From Cyanobium sp. ATX 6A2 (GTDB lineage: Bacteria > Cyanobacteriota > Cyanobacteriia > PCC-6307 > Cyanobiaceae): DNA of 64,000 nucleotides. Every line of letters starts with the position of its first letter. The first letter of the stretch is position 1. A model generated the notes under the pieces. The model worked only from the letters and a program-made list of their open reading frames with translations. It was not told the DNA's origin and did no database searches. Positions 1 through 8,144 of this stretch are shown here, one piece after another. Location: NCBI RefSeq assembly GCF_024346355.1, contig NZ_JAGQCU010000002.1:124001-188000 (forward strand), read 5' to 3'. The position numbers and the translations under genes were made by a program.

Positions 1-1
1 G

Positions 2-208
2 GAGGAGGCCCGCCAGCGCCGCCGCTTCGATCGCGATCGCAGCCTGCGCGCCTGGGGTGAATGGATCGGCCTGGAGGCCACCCGGCAGGCGTTGCTGCCC
101 CTGGCTGCCCTGCTGGTGGTGGCGACCGTGGGTGGCTGGTGGCTGGGCAGCCAGCAGGCCTGCCGCGCCCCGGCGCCGCGGCCGGCCATCAGCGACACCC
201 TGCCCTGA
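2..208 (+). CDS. C-terminal part of an unrecognised membrane-anchored protein (partial)
   Basis: The window opens inside a reading frame that runs 68 codons to a TGA. The visible part is an arginine/aspartate-rich stretch (EEARQRRRFDRDR...) followed by one strongly hydrophobic segment (LLPLAALLVVATVGGWWLG, about residues 29-47 of the fragment) and a short proline-rich tail. This looks like a cytoplasmic domain with a C-terminal membrane anchor. The family is not recognised and the start lies outside the window. The larger overlapping frame that starts at 61 reads through this region out of phase and is not preferred here. The gene lies just upstream of the small hypothetical gene at 271 and of mrdA, in the same direction. 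Confidence 0.5.
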   Translation, partial: EEARQRRRFDRDRSLRAWGEWIGLEATRQALLPLAALLVVATVGGWWLGSQQACRAPAPRPAISDTLP

Positions 209-270
209 CCCCGGCGCCCTGCCCTGAGCGCGGCGCCCAAGGCAGACTGGAGAGCCCTGCCCCTCCGGTG

Positions 271-729
271 ATGGCCGCCGACCCCCTCGACGCCCTGCGG
301 CTGACGTTGATGCAGGACGTGCTGCCGGTGGGCATGGCCATGGTGGAGCGGGCCCGCCAGGGCGGTCCCCAGCAGGTGATGGCGGCCTTCGATGGCAGCA
401 GTGCCGACCCCCTCGGCCAGTTGCGCCAGGAGGGTGAACCGGCGGCCAGCCGGGTGCGTGCCCAGCTCGATCAGGTGAGCCCCGGGCTGGGCAACCCGGT
501 GATGCAGGTGGAGGTGCGCGATGTGGGCGAGCAGCCCGCCTGCGCCACTGCCAGCGCCGCTGCCACTGCCACTCCCTCTACCTCTGCCACTTTCGCCGAG
601 GGGGGTGTCGACGCGATTGATCCGCTGGAACTGGAGCAGCGGCTGGCGGCGATCGCCGCGCGGCTGCAGCAGCTTGAGCAGGCGATGGTGCCCCCCGGGT
701 CACCTGAGGCCGGCGACGCCTCCCGCTAG
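271..729 (+). CDS. Conserved-looking hypothetical protein upstream of PBP2
   Basis: The product is 152 aa if started at the ATG at 271; the frame is open further upstream, but that part overlaps the preceding gene and has atypical Pro/Gly/Ala composition. The N-terminal half (DPLDALRLTLMQDVLPVGMA) looks like an ordered helix. An Ala/Thr/Ser-rich linker follows, then a C-terminal amphipathic helix (LELEQRLAAIAARLQQLEQ) with coiled-coil character. No signal peptide or known domain is seen. The stop is 2 bp before the mrdA start, so the two are probably co-transcribed and translationally coupled. This suggests, without proving, a role near the cell-wall synthesis machinery. Confidence 0.55.
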   Translation: MAADPLDALRLTLMQDVLPVGMAMVERARQGGPQQVMAAFDGSSADPLGQLRQEGEPAASRVRAQLDQVSPGLGNPVMQVEVRDVGEQPACATASAAATATPSTSATFAEGGVDAIDPLELEQRLAAIAARLQQLEQAMVPPGSPEAGDASR

Positions 730-731
730 CG

Positions 732-2504
732 ATGGCGTTCGCCTCCGGCGCCCGCCACAGCGGGCTGGGCCGCCAGCCGGTGTGGCTGCTGCTGCTGCTG
801 TTGTTGTTCAGCGGCGCCATGGTCACGCGCCTGGCCTGGCTGCAGCTGCTGCACGGGGCCGAGAACCGCCAGCGGGCCGATGAGAACCGCATCCGGTTGA
901 TGCCGCGCAACCCCATCCGCGGCCGGCTGCTGGATCGCCACGGCCGGGTGCTGGCCACCAGCCGCCTCACCTACAACCTCTACGTGCAGCCCCGCGAGGT
1001 GAGCGATGAGGCCTGGCCGGCCCTGCGCGATCGCCTGGCGGCCCTGCTGGAGCTGCCGGCCAACCAGCTCGAGGAGCAGCGTCGCTCAGGGGCCAACAGC
1101 GAGGGCTTCCGCGTCCAGCTGGCCGAGAACCTCAAGCCCGATCAGGTGCTGCGCTTCCGCGAACGCTCCAGCGAGCTGTCGGGTGCGGAGGTGGATGTGG
1201 ATGTGCTGCGCAGCTATCCCCACGGCCGCCTCGGTGCCCACGTGCTCGGCTACACCAGCGGCATCACCGAGGAGGAATATCAGCGCCTGCGCGACCAGGG
1301 CTATCGCATCCGCGACCGTGTCGGCCGCAGCGGCCTGGAGAAGGTGTTCGAAGCCCATCTGCGCGGTGAGTGGGGCGGCCAGCAGGTGGAGGTGAACGCC
1401 GCCGGTCAGGTGCAGCGGGTGCTGGGGGAGAAGCCGGCCCGGGCCGGCAAGGACCTGCGTCTCACCCTCGATCTGCCCCTGCAGCAGGCCGCCGAGAAGG
1501 CCCTGGATGGGGTGGCCAAGGGGGCGATCGTGGCCATGGATCCCAACACCGGGGCAATCCGGGCGATGGCCAGCCGGCCCTCCTTTGATCCCAACATCTT
1601 CTCCCCGGCCCCGAGCATCCCCCAGTGGGCGGCACTCAACAGCCCCGAGGCTCCCCTGCTCAACCGCACGCTGCAGGGCTTCCCCCCTGCCAGCACCTTC
1701 AAGATCGTCACCAGCCTGGCGGCGCTCGAATCAGAGCGCTATCACCCCGGCTCCACCGAGCTCACCACCGCCTCCTACTGCCGCGCCGGTCTCTGCTATC
1801 GCGACCACGTGAGCATGGGCCAGCTCGGCTTCCCGATGGCCCTGGCCCTCAGCAGCAACAGCTTTTTCTACCGGGCGGGCATCAACATCGGTGGCGATGC
1901 CCTCTTCCACACGGCCAGGCAGCTGGGCTTCGGGCAGCGCACCGGCGTGGAGCTGAGGGATGAGGAGAGCAAGGGCCTGCTGGGGGACAAGGCATGGAAA
2001 AAGGAGGTGCTGGGTGAACCCTGGACCGACGTGGACACGATCACGGCCTCCATCGGTCAGGGGGCCGTGTTGGTCACCCCCCTGCAGATGGCGCGCATGT
2101 ATGCCGCCGTGGCCAACGGCGGCTGGCTGGTGACTCCCCATCTGGTGGAGCGGGAGCCGCAGCGGCAGTGGATCGGCTTCCAGCCGGACACCATCGCCAC
2201 GGTGCGCAAGGGCCTGCGCCTGGCGGTGGAGCAGGGCACGGCCCGGGCGCTCAATCAGTCCAACCTGCCCCCGGCGGCGGGCAAGACGGGCACCGCCGAG
2301 GATCCCCCCAGGCCCGTGCATGCCTGGTTTGGCGGCTACGCGCCCGCGGAGGATGCCGATCTGGTGGTGGTGGCCTTCGGGGAGAACACCGGCGGTTTCG
2401 GCGGCACCGTCGCGGTGCCCATGGCCCAGGCCCTGTTGACCGCCTGGTTCGCAAACGTCCGGGTCGCGGCTCCGGTTCAGCCAGTGCCTGCCCCGTTGAA
2501 CTGA
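732..2504 (+). CDS. mrdA: Penicillin-binding protein 2 (peptidoglycan DD-transpeptidase)
   Basis: This is a class B transpeptidase of 590 aa that cross-links peptidoglycan with the elongation machinery. A short cytoplasmic N-terminus precedes a Leu-rich membrane anchor (about residues 17-37). The dimerisation/pedestal region begins with RGRLLDRHGRVLA. The transpeptidase domain has all three active-site motifs: SxxK as STFK with the catalytic Ser near residue 321, SxN as SSN near 374, and KTG near 518 (AAGKTGTAE). The length and the N-terminal anchor fit PBP2 (MrdA) better than FtsI, because there is no PASTA region and the pedestal carries the PBP2-like GRSGLEK motif. The start follows the preceding stop by 2 bp. 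Confidence 0.9.
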   Translation: MAFASGARHSGLGRQPVWLLLLLLLFSGAMVTRLAWLQLLHGAENRQRADENRIRLMPRNPIRGRLLDRHGRVLATSRLTYNLYVQPREVSDEAWPALRDRLAALLELPANQLEEQRRSGANSEGFRVQLAENLKPDQVLRFRERSSELSGAEVDVDVLRSYPHGRLGAHVLGYTSGITEEEYQRLRDQGYRIRDRVGRSGLEKVFEAHLRGEWGGQQVEVNAAGQVQRVLGEKPARAGKDLRLTLDLPLQQAAEKALDGVAKGAIVAMDPNTGAIRAMASRPSFDPNIFSPAPSIPQWAALNSPEAPLLNRTLQGFPPASTFKIVTSLAALESERYHPGSTELTTASYCRAGLCYRDHVSMGQLGFPMALALSSNSFFYRAGINIGGDALFHTARQLGFGQRTGVELRDEESKGLLGDKAWKKEVLGEPWTDVDTITASIGQGAVLVTPLQMARMYAAVANGGWLVTPHLVEREPQRQWIGFQPDTIATVRKGLRLAVEQGTARALNQSNLPPAAGKTGTAEDPPRPVHAWFGGYAPAEDADLVVVAFGENTGGFGGTVAVPMAQALLTAWFANVRVAAPVQPVPAPLN

Positions 2505-2512
2505 AGCCCGCC

Positions 2513-3661
2513 TCAGGCCACCAGGCGCAGCGGTTCGCCCGCCAGCAGGCGGCCGTAGTAGGCGCGCAGCTGATCGGTGGCGCCGGCCCAGCCCCAGCGT
2601 TCGGCTTCGGCCCGGGCGGCCTGGCGCAGGGCCTGGCGCTCGGCTGGATCGCCGAGCAGGCGCCGGGTTGCCGCCGTCAGGCTGGCGGCTCCGTCGTCGT
2701 CTCCATCGGGTTCGTAGAGGCAGCCGTTCACCCCGTCGGTCACGATGTCGGGGATGCCGCCGCGGTTGGCGCCCACCACCGGACAGCCGGCCGCCATCGC
2801 CTCCAGCAGCACCAGCCCCAGGGTTTCGGTGCTGGAGGGGAACAGGAAGGCATCGCCGCTGGCGTATGCGGCCGCCAGCTCCTCGCCTGCCAGGTAGCCC
2901 ACGAAGTTGGCCGGCAGACCGCTGAAGTGGGCCTCCAGCTGCTGGCGGTGGGGGCCGTCGCCCACCAGGGCCAGGCGGGCATCGGGCATCGCCTCCAGCA
3001 CCGGCCGGATGCGCTCGATCTGCTTCTCGGCCGAGAGGCGGCCGATGTAGAGCAGCAGTTTGCCGGTGTCGCTGTGGCCCCCCAGCAGCCGGCGGCGGGC
3101 GTCCTCACTGCGCAGCTCGGGCCGGAACAGCTCGGTGTCCACCCCCCGCTGCCACAGGTCGGTGTGCTGGATGCCCTTCTCGCTCAGCTCCTGCACCATG
3201 GCGGTGGAGGTGCAGAGGTTGAGGCTGGCCTGGTTGTGGGCGGCCTTGAGCAGCTCCCAGAGCAGGGGCTCGAGCATGCCCATGCCGTAGTGCTCCAGGT
3301 ATTTGGGCAGATGGGTGTGGTAGCTCGCCACCAGGGGAAAGCCCCTGGTCTTGGCCAGCCAGATCCCCCCCAGGCCCAGCACCGCCGGATTCACCACGTG
3401 CACTAGGTGGGGCTCGAACGCCTCCAGCGCCTCCGACACCGCCGGCCGCGGCAGGGCCAGCTTGAGCTCGGGGTAGAGCGGCAGCGGCATGGCCGGCACC
3501 CCCACCACCCGGGCGCCCATGTAGGTGTCCGGCCCCCCTTCCGGGCACACGATCAGCACCTCGTCACCGGCCGCCACCAGATGCTGCACGGTCTTGGTGA
3601 GCCGGGTGACGATCCCGTCCACCTTGGGCAGGAAGGTTTCGGTGAAGAAGGCGATCTTCAA
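2513..3661 (-). CDS. sqdX: Sulfoquinovosyltransferase SqdX (sulfolipid synthase)
   Basis: This 382-aa GT4 glycosyltransferase has a GT-B fold. It is expected to transfer sulfoquinovose from UDP-sulfoquinovose to diacylglycerol, giving the thylakoid sulfolipid SQDG. The N-terminus MKIAFFTETFLPKVDGIV is the typical acceptor-side strand of this family. The C-terminal nucleotide-sugar domain contains LLYIGRLSAEKQIE and the E-x7-E region (PSSTETLGLVLLEAMAAG). The assignment to SqdX rather than a generic GT4 rests on the close match of the N-terminal half to cyanobacterial SqdX and on sqdB lying directly upstream on the same strand, 35 bp away. Confidence 0.88.
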   Translation of the reverse strand: MKIAFFTETFLPKVDGIVTRLTKTVQHLVAAGDEVLIVCPEGGPDTYMGARVVGVPAMPLPLYPELKLALPRPAVSEALEAFEPHLVHVVNPAVLGLGGIWLAKTRGFPLVASYHTHLPKYLEHYGMGMLEPLLWELLKAAHNQASLNLCTSTAMVQELSEKGIQHTDLWQRGVDTELFRPELRSEDARRRLLGGHSDTGKLLLYIGRLSAEKQIERIRPVLEAMPDARLALVGDGPHRQQLEAHFSGLPANFVGYLAGEELAAAYASGDAFLFPSSTETLGLVLLEAMAAGCPVVGANRGGIPDIVTDGVNGCLYEPDGDDDGAASLTAATRRLLGDPAERQALRQAARAEAERWGWAGATDQLRAYYGRLLAGEPLRLVA

Positions 3662-3696
3662 GGGAGGGGGACCGGAGAGGCCGGTGAGGGCGGCGT

Positions 3697-4899
3697 TCAG
3701 ACGGCCGGAACGGCCGCGATGGCCTGGGCCTGTTTGCTGGTCCAGGCCGACTGGCAGGGAATGCGGCTGCGGTCGCAGCGGTCGGCCCAGCGTCGGGCCA
3801 CATCCACCACCTCGGCCATCAGGCCCTCATCGAGGGTGGTGGGCTTGAGGCCCAGCTCGATGAAGCAGCGGTTGTCCACGATCAGGTCGTTTTCGATCGC
3901 CTCCTTGCGGGGGTTGGGCAGGTAGTGGATCGTGGCGCCGGTGAGGTCGGCCACCTTGCGGGCGAGCTCACCCACCTGGTGGCTTTCGGTCATCTGGTTG
4001 AAGATCTTCACCTTCTCGCCGCTGCTGGGGGCGTGCTCCAGGGCCAGCTGCACGCACTTCACCGAGTCGCGGATGTGGATGAAGGCCCGGGTCTGGCCGC
4101 CGGTGCCGTGCACCGTGAGCGGGTAGCCGATCGCCGCCTGCATCAGGAAGCGGTTGAGCACGGTGCCGTAGTCACCGTCGTAGTCGAAGCGGTTGGTGAG
4201 CCGGGGATCTCTCTCGGTGAGGTCGGTGTTGGTGCCCCACACGATGCCCTGGTGGAGGTCGGTGACGCGGATGGCGTCGTTCTTGTTGTAGTAATAAAAG
4301 AGCAGCTGATCCAGCGTCTTGGTCATGTGATAGACGCTGCCCGGATCAGCCGGGTGCAGGATCTTCTCGGTGAAGCGGCTGCCATCGGGCTGCGGCACCT
4401 CCACCGTGAGATAGCCCTCGGGGATGGTGGCGCCGCGGTGGGAGCCGTAGCCATACACGCCCATCGTGCCCAGGTGCACGATGTGCACATCCAGGCCGCT
4501 CTCCACGATCGCGGCCAGCAGGTTGTGGGTGCCGTTGACGTTGTTGTCGACGGTGTAGCGCTTGGTGGCGCTGCTCTTCATCGAGTAGGGCGCGGCCCGC
4601 TGCTCGGCGAAGTGCACCACCGCATCGGGGCGCTCATGGCGCAGCAGCTCGAGCAGGCGGTCGTACTCCGCGGCGATATCGAGGTGCTCGAAGCCGATCG
4701 TCTTGCCGCCCACCTGCTCCCAGGCCCGCAGCCGCTCGCCGATGGTGGCGATGGGGGTGAGCGACTCCACCTCCAGGTCGATGTCGATCTTGCGGCGGCT
4801 GAGGTTGTCCCCGATCAGCACGTCGTGGCCGGCGTCGGCCAGGTTGACGGCGCAGGGCCAGCCGCAGAACCCGTCGCCGCCGAGAACGAAGATCTTCAT
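3697..4899 (-). CDS. sqdB: UDP-sulfoquinovose synthase SqdB
   Basis: The product is a 400-aa extended SDR enzyme that converts UDP-glucose and sulfite to UDP-sulfoquinovose, the donor used by SqdX. The NAD-binding Rossmann motif is MKIFVLGGDGFCGWP at the N-terminus. The SqdB-specific sequence GDNLSRRKIDIDLEVESLTPI follows. The catalytic region contains HLGTMGVYGYGSHRG and YHMTKTLDQL (YxxxK). The ATG at 4899 is chosen because the Rossmann motif begins there; the frame extends eight codons upstream (to 4923) without homology. It forms a two-gene sulfolipid operon with sqdX. Confidence 0.93.
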   Translation of the reverse strand: MKIFVLGGDGFCGWPCAVNLADAGHDVLIGDNLSRRKIDIDLEVESLTPIATIGERLRAWEQVGGKTIGFEHLDIAAEYDRLLELLRHERPDAVVHFAEQRAAPYSMKSSATKRYTVDNNVNGTHNLLAAIVESGLDVHIVHLGTMGVYGYGSHRGATIPEGYLTVEVPQPDGSRFTEKILHPADPGSVYHMTKTLDQLLFYYYNKNDAIRVTDLHQGIVWGTNTDLTERDPRLTNRFDYDGDYGTVLNRFLMQAAIGYPLTVHGTGGQTRAFIHIRDSVKCVQLALEHAPSSGEKVKIFNQMTESHQVGELARKVADLTGATIHYLPNPRKEAIENDLIVDNRCFIELGLKPTTLDEGLMAEVVDVARRWADRCDRSRIPCQSAWTSKQAQAIAAVPAV

Positions 4900-4985
4900 T
4901 GCCGCATCCCCAGGTCTGCCCATCCTGCAATGCGGCCCATCCTGCTACGCAGACCAGCCGCCACCGTCACGCGCGGGCAGGCCCG

Positions 4986-5156
4986 CTAGTGGCTGATCCC
5001 CGCCGCCAGCAGCACCAGCAGGGGCACCAGCACGGCCGCGGCGATCAGCAGCCTGCGGCTGCCGGGCCCGCGCCGTTCCCCCTCCTCCATCACCACCATG
5101 CGGGGTTCGCGGGCGAAGGCGTTGAGTTTGCCGCCGTCTTCTTCGGTGACCTGCAT
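4986..5156 (-). CDS. psb34: Psb34/Ssl1498-like small membrane protein (photosystem II assembly)
   Basis: This 56-aa protein starts MQVTEEDGGKLNAFAREPRM and ends in a single transmembrane helix (LLIAAAVLVPLLVLLAAG). The conserved EEDGG+LNxFAxEP motif before one C-terminal helix is characteristic of the cyanobacterial Ssl1498 family. Members (Psb34) bind PSII assembly intermediates near CP47 and resemble high-light-inducible proteins. The ATG at 5156 matches the family start; a GTG at 5180 would add eight residues. It lies between sqdB and thiG, all on the minus strand. The family call is from memory of the motif. Confidence 0.7.
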   Translation of the reverse strand: MQVTEEDGGKLNAFAREPRMVVMEEGERRGPGSRRLLIAAAVLVPLLVLLAAGISH

Positions 5157-5191
5157 CACGACCTGGCTAGATCCGTTCACCCTATGGAGCG

Positions 5192-5207
5192 TGGGCGGAG
5201 CCGCCCA
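5192..5207. other. Short GC-rich inverted repeat between thiG and the Psb34-like gene
   Basis: TGGGCGG and CCGCCCA are perfect inverted 7-mers separated by AG. They could form a small hairpin downstream of thiG on the minus strand. There is no T-run after it, so it is at best a weak terminator. Confidence 0.25.
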
Positions 5208-5234
5208 GGTGCCGGAACGCTTCTTTACGGGGCC

Positions 5235-6068
5235 TCAGGCGCCGACACGGCCCCGGCTGGGGGAGCTGGGGCTGGCCTCCCCCCGCACCGGCAGCCGGCC
5301 GGCATGGAAGGCGGTGCGGCCCGCCTCGGCGGCCAGCGCCATGGCCCTGGCCATCGCCGGGGGGTCGCCGGCCAGGGCGATGGCGCTGTTGATCAGCAGC
5401 GCGTCGGCGCCCATCTCCATGGCCTGGGCCGCCTCGCTGGGCACGCCGAGACCGGCGTCCACCACCACCGGCACGCTGGCATTCTCGATGATCAGGGCGA
5501 TGTTGGCGGCGTTGCGGATGCCCTGGCCGGAGCCGATCGGCGAGCCCAGGGGCATCACCGTGGCGCAGCCCGCCTCCTCCAGCCGCTTGGCCAGCAGGGG
5601 ATCGGCGTTGATGTAGGGCAGCACGGTGAAACCCTCGCGCACCAGCTGTTCGGCCGCCTCCAGGGTGCCGAACGGATCCGGCAGCAGGTGGCGGCTGTCG
5701 GGAATCACCTCCAGCTTGATGAAGGTGTTGTCCTCCTGCCCCGCCAGCTTGGCCAGCTCGCGGCCCAGCCGGGCCACCCGCACGGCCTCCTCGGCGGTGG
5801 CGCAGCCGGCGGTGTTGGGCAGCATCCAGATGCGCGACCAGTCGACCGCCTCCATCAGCCCCTCGTGGCCGGCGGCCCCGCTCTGCACGCGGCGAACGGC
5901 CACCGTGACGATCTCGCAGGCGCTGGCGGCCACGCTGGCCTGCATGGCCGCGATGCTCGGGTACTTACCGGTGCCGGTCATCAAGCGGCTGTGGAACCGG
6001 CGACCGCCGATCACCAGGGCATCGGGTTCGGGGTTCGTGGGGGCGGTGTGGGGGACGGACTGAACCAC
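5235..6068 (-). CDS. thiG: Thiazole synthase ThiG
   Basis: ThiG forms the thiazole phosphate ring of thiamine from deoxyxylulose phosphate, dehydroglycine/glycine imine and ThiS-thiocarboxylate. The 277-aa TIM-barrel contains [16 protein letters not shown] near the N-terminus, [29 protein letters not shown] and [12 protein letters not shown], which are hallmark ThiG segments. The Lys in TFIKLEV is the expected Schiff-base region. The C-terminal 15 residues are a variable Ser/Gly/Arg tail. No thiS or thiO is seen next to it here. Confidence 0.93.
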   Translation of the reverse strand: MVQSVPHTAPTNPEPDALVIGGRRFHSRLMTGTGKYPSIAAMQASVAASACEIVTVAVRRVQSGAAGHEGLMEAVDWSRIWMLPNTAGCATAEEAVRVARLGRELAKLAGQEDNTFIKLEVIPDSRHLLPDPFGTLEAAEQLVREGFTVLPYINADPLLAKRLEEAGCATVMPLGSPIGSGQGIRNAANIALIIENASVPVVVDAGLGVPSEAAQAMEMGADALLINSAIALAGDPPAMARAMALAAEAGRTAFHAGRLPVRGEASPSSPSRGRVGA

Positions 6069-6136
6069 GCGGAGGACGGACGCAGCGCTGGGGATGGATC
6101 TAGCCTCCCACCACCGCCGTTGTCCTGCCTGCCGCT

Positions 6137-6796
6137 GTGCCCACCACCCCAGAGCCCTCCGCCGCTGCCCCGGCGCGGTCAGCCGCCTCCAGGCCCCTGC
6201 TCGCCGTGCTGGCCGTGGCGGCGGCGGTGCTCACCGGCGGCGGCGGAGCCCTGGCTCAGATGCCCCTGGACAGCAAGGCCTTCGGCGACCCGCCGGCCTT
6301 CAGCCCGCCCTTGAGCCCCTCCGGCGCGGCCTTCCCCGACCCCGCCATGCCCCGCTTGGAGGGTGTGGAGACCTTCGATCCGGTAGCCCGGGCCCAGCTG
6401 CTGGCCAGGGATCTGCCCCTGTTCTGGAGTGGCACCTACCAGCCCTTCGGTTCGTCTCAGAGCGTGCCGGTGCAGCTGCGGCTGGCCAGGCCCCGCACCA
6501 TCGGTCTGATGGTGGATCTGCGCGGAGAGATGCGCGTGGGCGAGGTGGTGAGTCCTGTGCAGGGCAACCTCAATGCCCGCAGCGACCAGCTCGATCTGCT
6601 GCTGCTGCGTCCCGTGGGCCTCGCCAGCCTCGAGCCCGGCGGGGTGTTCATCGGGCTCCAGGGCCTGTCCCTCTCGGGTTGGCAGGCCTCTCGCCTGATC
6701 AACCCCGGCGGCCGCCTGGAACTGAGCCCCCTGTCGGGGCCTGCAGCACCAACCCCGTCCGATCGTCCGGCCGCTCCGATTCGGGGACTGTGGTGA
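6137..6796 (+). CDS. Hypothetical exported protein
   Basis: The product is 219 aa from a GTG start. The N-terminus has an arginine and a hydrophobic core ([20 protein letters not shown]) ending in an AxA-like site (ALAQM), which is a plausible signal peptide. The mature part has a Pro/Ser-rich segment and then a mixed alpha/beta region ([21 protein letters not shown]..., [21 protein letters not shown]). It resembles conserved cyanobacterial hypotheticals but no domain is identified. It is convergent with the Ycf37-like gene, whose stop lies 1 bp away. Confidence 0.6.
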   Translation: MPTTPEPSAAAPARSAASRPLLAVLAVAAAVLTGGGGALAQMPLDSKAFGDPPAFSPPLSPSGAAFPDPAMPRLEGVETFDPVARAQLLARDLPLFWSGTYQPFGSSQSVPVQLRLARPRTIGLMVDLRGEMRVGEVVSPVQGNLNARSDQLDLLLLRPVGLASLEPGGVFIGLQGLSLSGWQASRLINPGGRLELSPLSGPAAPTPSDRPAAPIRGLW

Positions 6797-6797
6797 G

Positions 6798-7352
6798 CTA
6801 GGGGCCGGCCTGGGGGGCGGGGGTCTCCAGGGTTCGCTCCAGCCGCTCCAGCCGCTTGCGGGCCGTTGTGTTGCCGGCGTCGAGCTCGAGCACCCGCCGG
6901 TAGGTCTGGCTGGCCTCCTCGAGGCTGCCCTGCTTGTCGAGGGCGTAGGCCAGGTTGTTGAGGGCCACCGGGTAGTCGGGCCGGGCCTCCAGGGCCGAGC
7001 GGTAGTGCCGGATGGCGCTCTTGTAGTTGTTCTGGGCCGCCAGGGCGAAACCCAGGGCGTTCTCGATCAGGGCCAGGGCGTCGGCAGGATCGCCGCCGGC
7101 CCGGGCCAGCTTCAGGGCCTTGCGAAGGTTGTCCACCGCCTGGCTGTAGAAGCGCTTGCGCAGCTGCACCGAGGCCAGTTCGTAGAGAGCGGCCGCGTCA
7201 TCGCTTTGTCCGGTCTCGCCGCCCCGCTCGAGCCGGGCCAGGGTGACCTCATCGCTGCGGACGCGCCAGATCTGGCGGGCCACCACGGCTGCTGCCACGC
7301 CAAGCAGCAGCACGAGGCCGATCAGGTAGGCCTGAGGCAGGAGGTTGTCCAA
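6798..7352 (-). CDS. ycf37: Ycf37-like TPR protein (photosystem I assembly)
   Basis: This 184-aa protein has an N-terminal transmembrane helix (YLIGLVLLLGVAAAVVARQIW). Three tetratricopeptide repeats follow (ALYELASVQLRKRFYSQAV, IENALGFALAAQNNYKSAI, ALNNLAYALDKQGSLEEAS). This architecture of one membrane anchor and cytoplasmic TPRs matches Ycf37, which helps assemble or stabilise PSI trimers in thylakoids. The annotation is by architecture and similarity to the remembered family; a generic TPR protein is the alternative. It lies just downstream of rplT on the same strand. Confidence 0.7.
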   Translation of the reverse strand: MDNLLPQAYLIGLVLLLGVAAAVVARQIWRVRSDEVTLARLERGGETGQSDDAAALYELASVQLRKRFYSQAVDNLRKALKLARAGGDPADALALIENALGFALAAQNNYKSAIRHYRSALEARPDYPVALNNLAYALDKQGSLEEASQTYRRVLELDAGNTTARKRLERLERTLETPAPQAGP

Positions 7353-7371
7353 GGACTACCCGGTGTAGAGA

Positions 7372-7719
7372 TCAGTTCTTCGCGGCGCCGGCCACGGTGG
7401 AGAAGCTGCCGGGATCGACCACCGCCAGCTGGGCCAGCATCTTGCGGTTCAGGCGCACGTCGGCCTTCTTGAGGCCACCGATCAAACGGCTGTAGCTGAG
7501 GCCGTTGAGACGGGCGGCGGCGTTGATGCGGGCAATCCAGAGGCGGCGAAAGTCGCGCTTGCGCCTGCGACGGTCCCGGTAGGCGTTGCAGAGGGCCTTC
7601 ATCACCCGCTGGTTGGCGGTGCGGAACAGGCTGCCGTTGCCTCCGCGGAAGCCCCGGGCCAGGCGCAGGATCTTGTTGCGGCGCTTGCGGGCGACATTGC
7701 CTCTCTTGACGCGGGCCAT
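7372..7719 (-). CDS. rplT: 50S ribosomal protein L20
   Basis: L20 binds 23S rRNA early in assembly of the large subunit. The 115-aa protein begins [20 protein letters not shown], the invariant L20 N-terminal basic extension, followed by the globular domain with [21 protein letters not shown]. The length is typical (about 115-120). It lies 40 bp downstream of rpmI as the second gene of an rpmI-rplT operon. infC, which leads this operon in many bacteria, lies far away at 62.2 kb. Confidence 0.97.
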   Translation of the reverse strand: MARVKRGNVARKRRNKILRLARGFRGGNGSLFRTANQRVMKALCNAYRDRRRRKRDFRRLWIARINAAARLNGLSYSRLIGGLKKADVRLNRKMLAQLAVVDPGSFSTVAGAAKN

Positions 7720-7759
7720 GGCAGGGATTCAGGGGGTCGGCGGGACGTGGGTGAAGGGT

Positions 7760-7957
7760 TCAGGCGTAGGGGAGCATGGCGCTCACGTTGTCGGCGTCGC
7801 GCTCATCGACGACCGCCATGGTCCCCAGGAAGCGCTTGCGCTTCGAACTCTTGTGATCGAGCAGGTGGTTGAGGAAAGCACGGCGACGCATGAACTTGCC
7901 GCTGCCGGTGACCTTGAACCGCTTGGCGGCCGCACGGCGGGTCTTGAGCTTCGGCAT
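7760..7957 (-). CDS. rpmI: 50S ribosomal protein L35
   Basis: This is the 65-aa L35 protein, beginning [20 protein letters not shown] and containing the family signature H-L-L[11 protein letters not shown]. The ATG at 7957 is chosen because it gives the canonical MPKLKT start; the sequence AGGAGAG directly upstream serves as the ribosome-binding site. It is the first gene of the rpmI-rplT pair and is divergent from the SpoIID-like gene, with a shared intergenic region of about 190 bp. Confidence 0.97.
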   Translation of the reverse strand: MPKLKTRRAAAKRFKVTGSGKFMRRRAFLNHLLDHKSSKRKRFLGTMAVVDERDADNVSAMLPYA

Positions 7958-8144
7958 CTCTCCTGGCGCTGGCACAAGCCACCACCTTACGACCCAGGTG
8001 ATACCCCCCTCCCTTGCGGGCCTTTTCTGGGCTTGCCCGCCTCCGTTCCGCCGGCCGTCTCAGTTCCGTTGCTCCGGCCTGGTCCTGCAGGATTGGGGTG
8101 CTGCCCCGCGCAGCCTCCGCATTCCGCTGCAACCCGCCGCTCCC

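Noticed and set aside
521-600. Leu/Pro-rich repeat-like stretch near 520-600
   Set aside because: It is a short CTGCCACT-type low-complexity linker inside the hypothetical gene at 271-729, not a separate repeat element.
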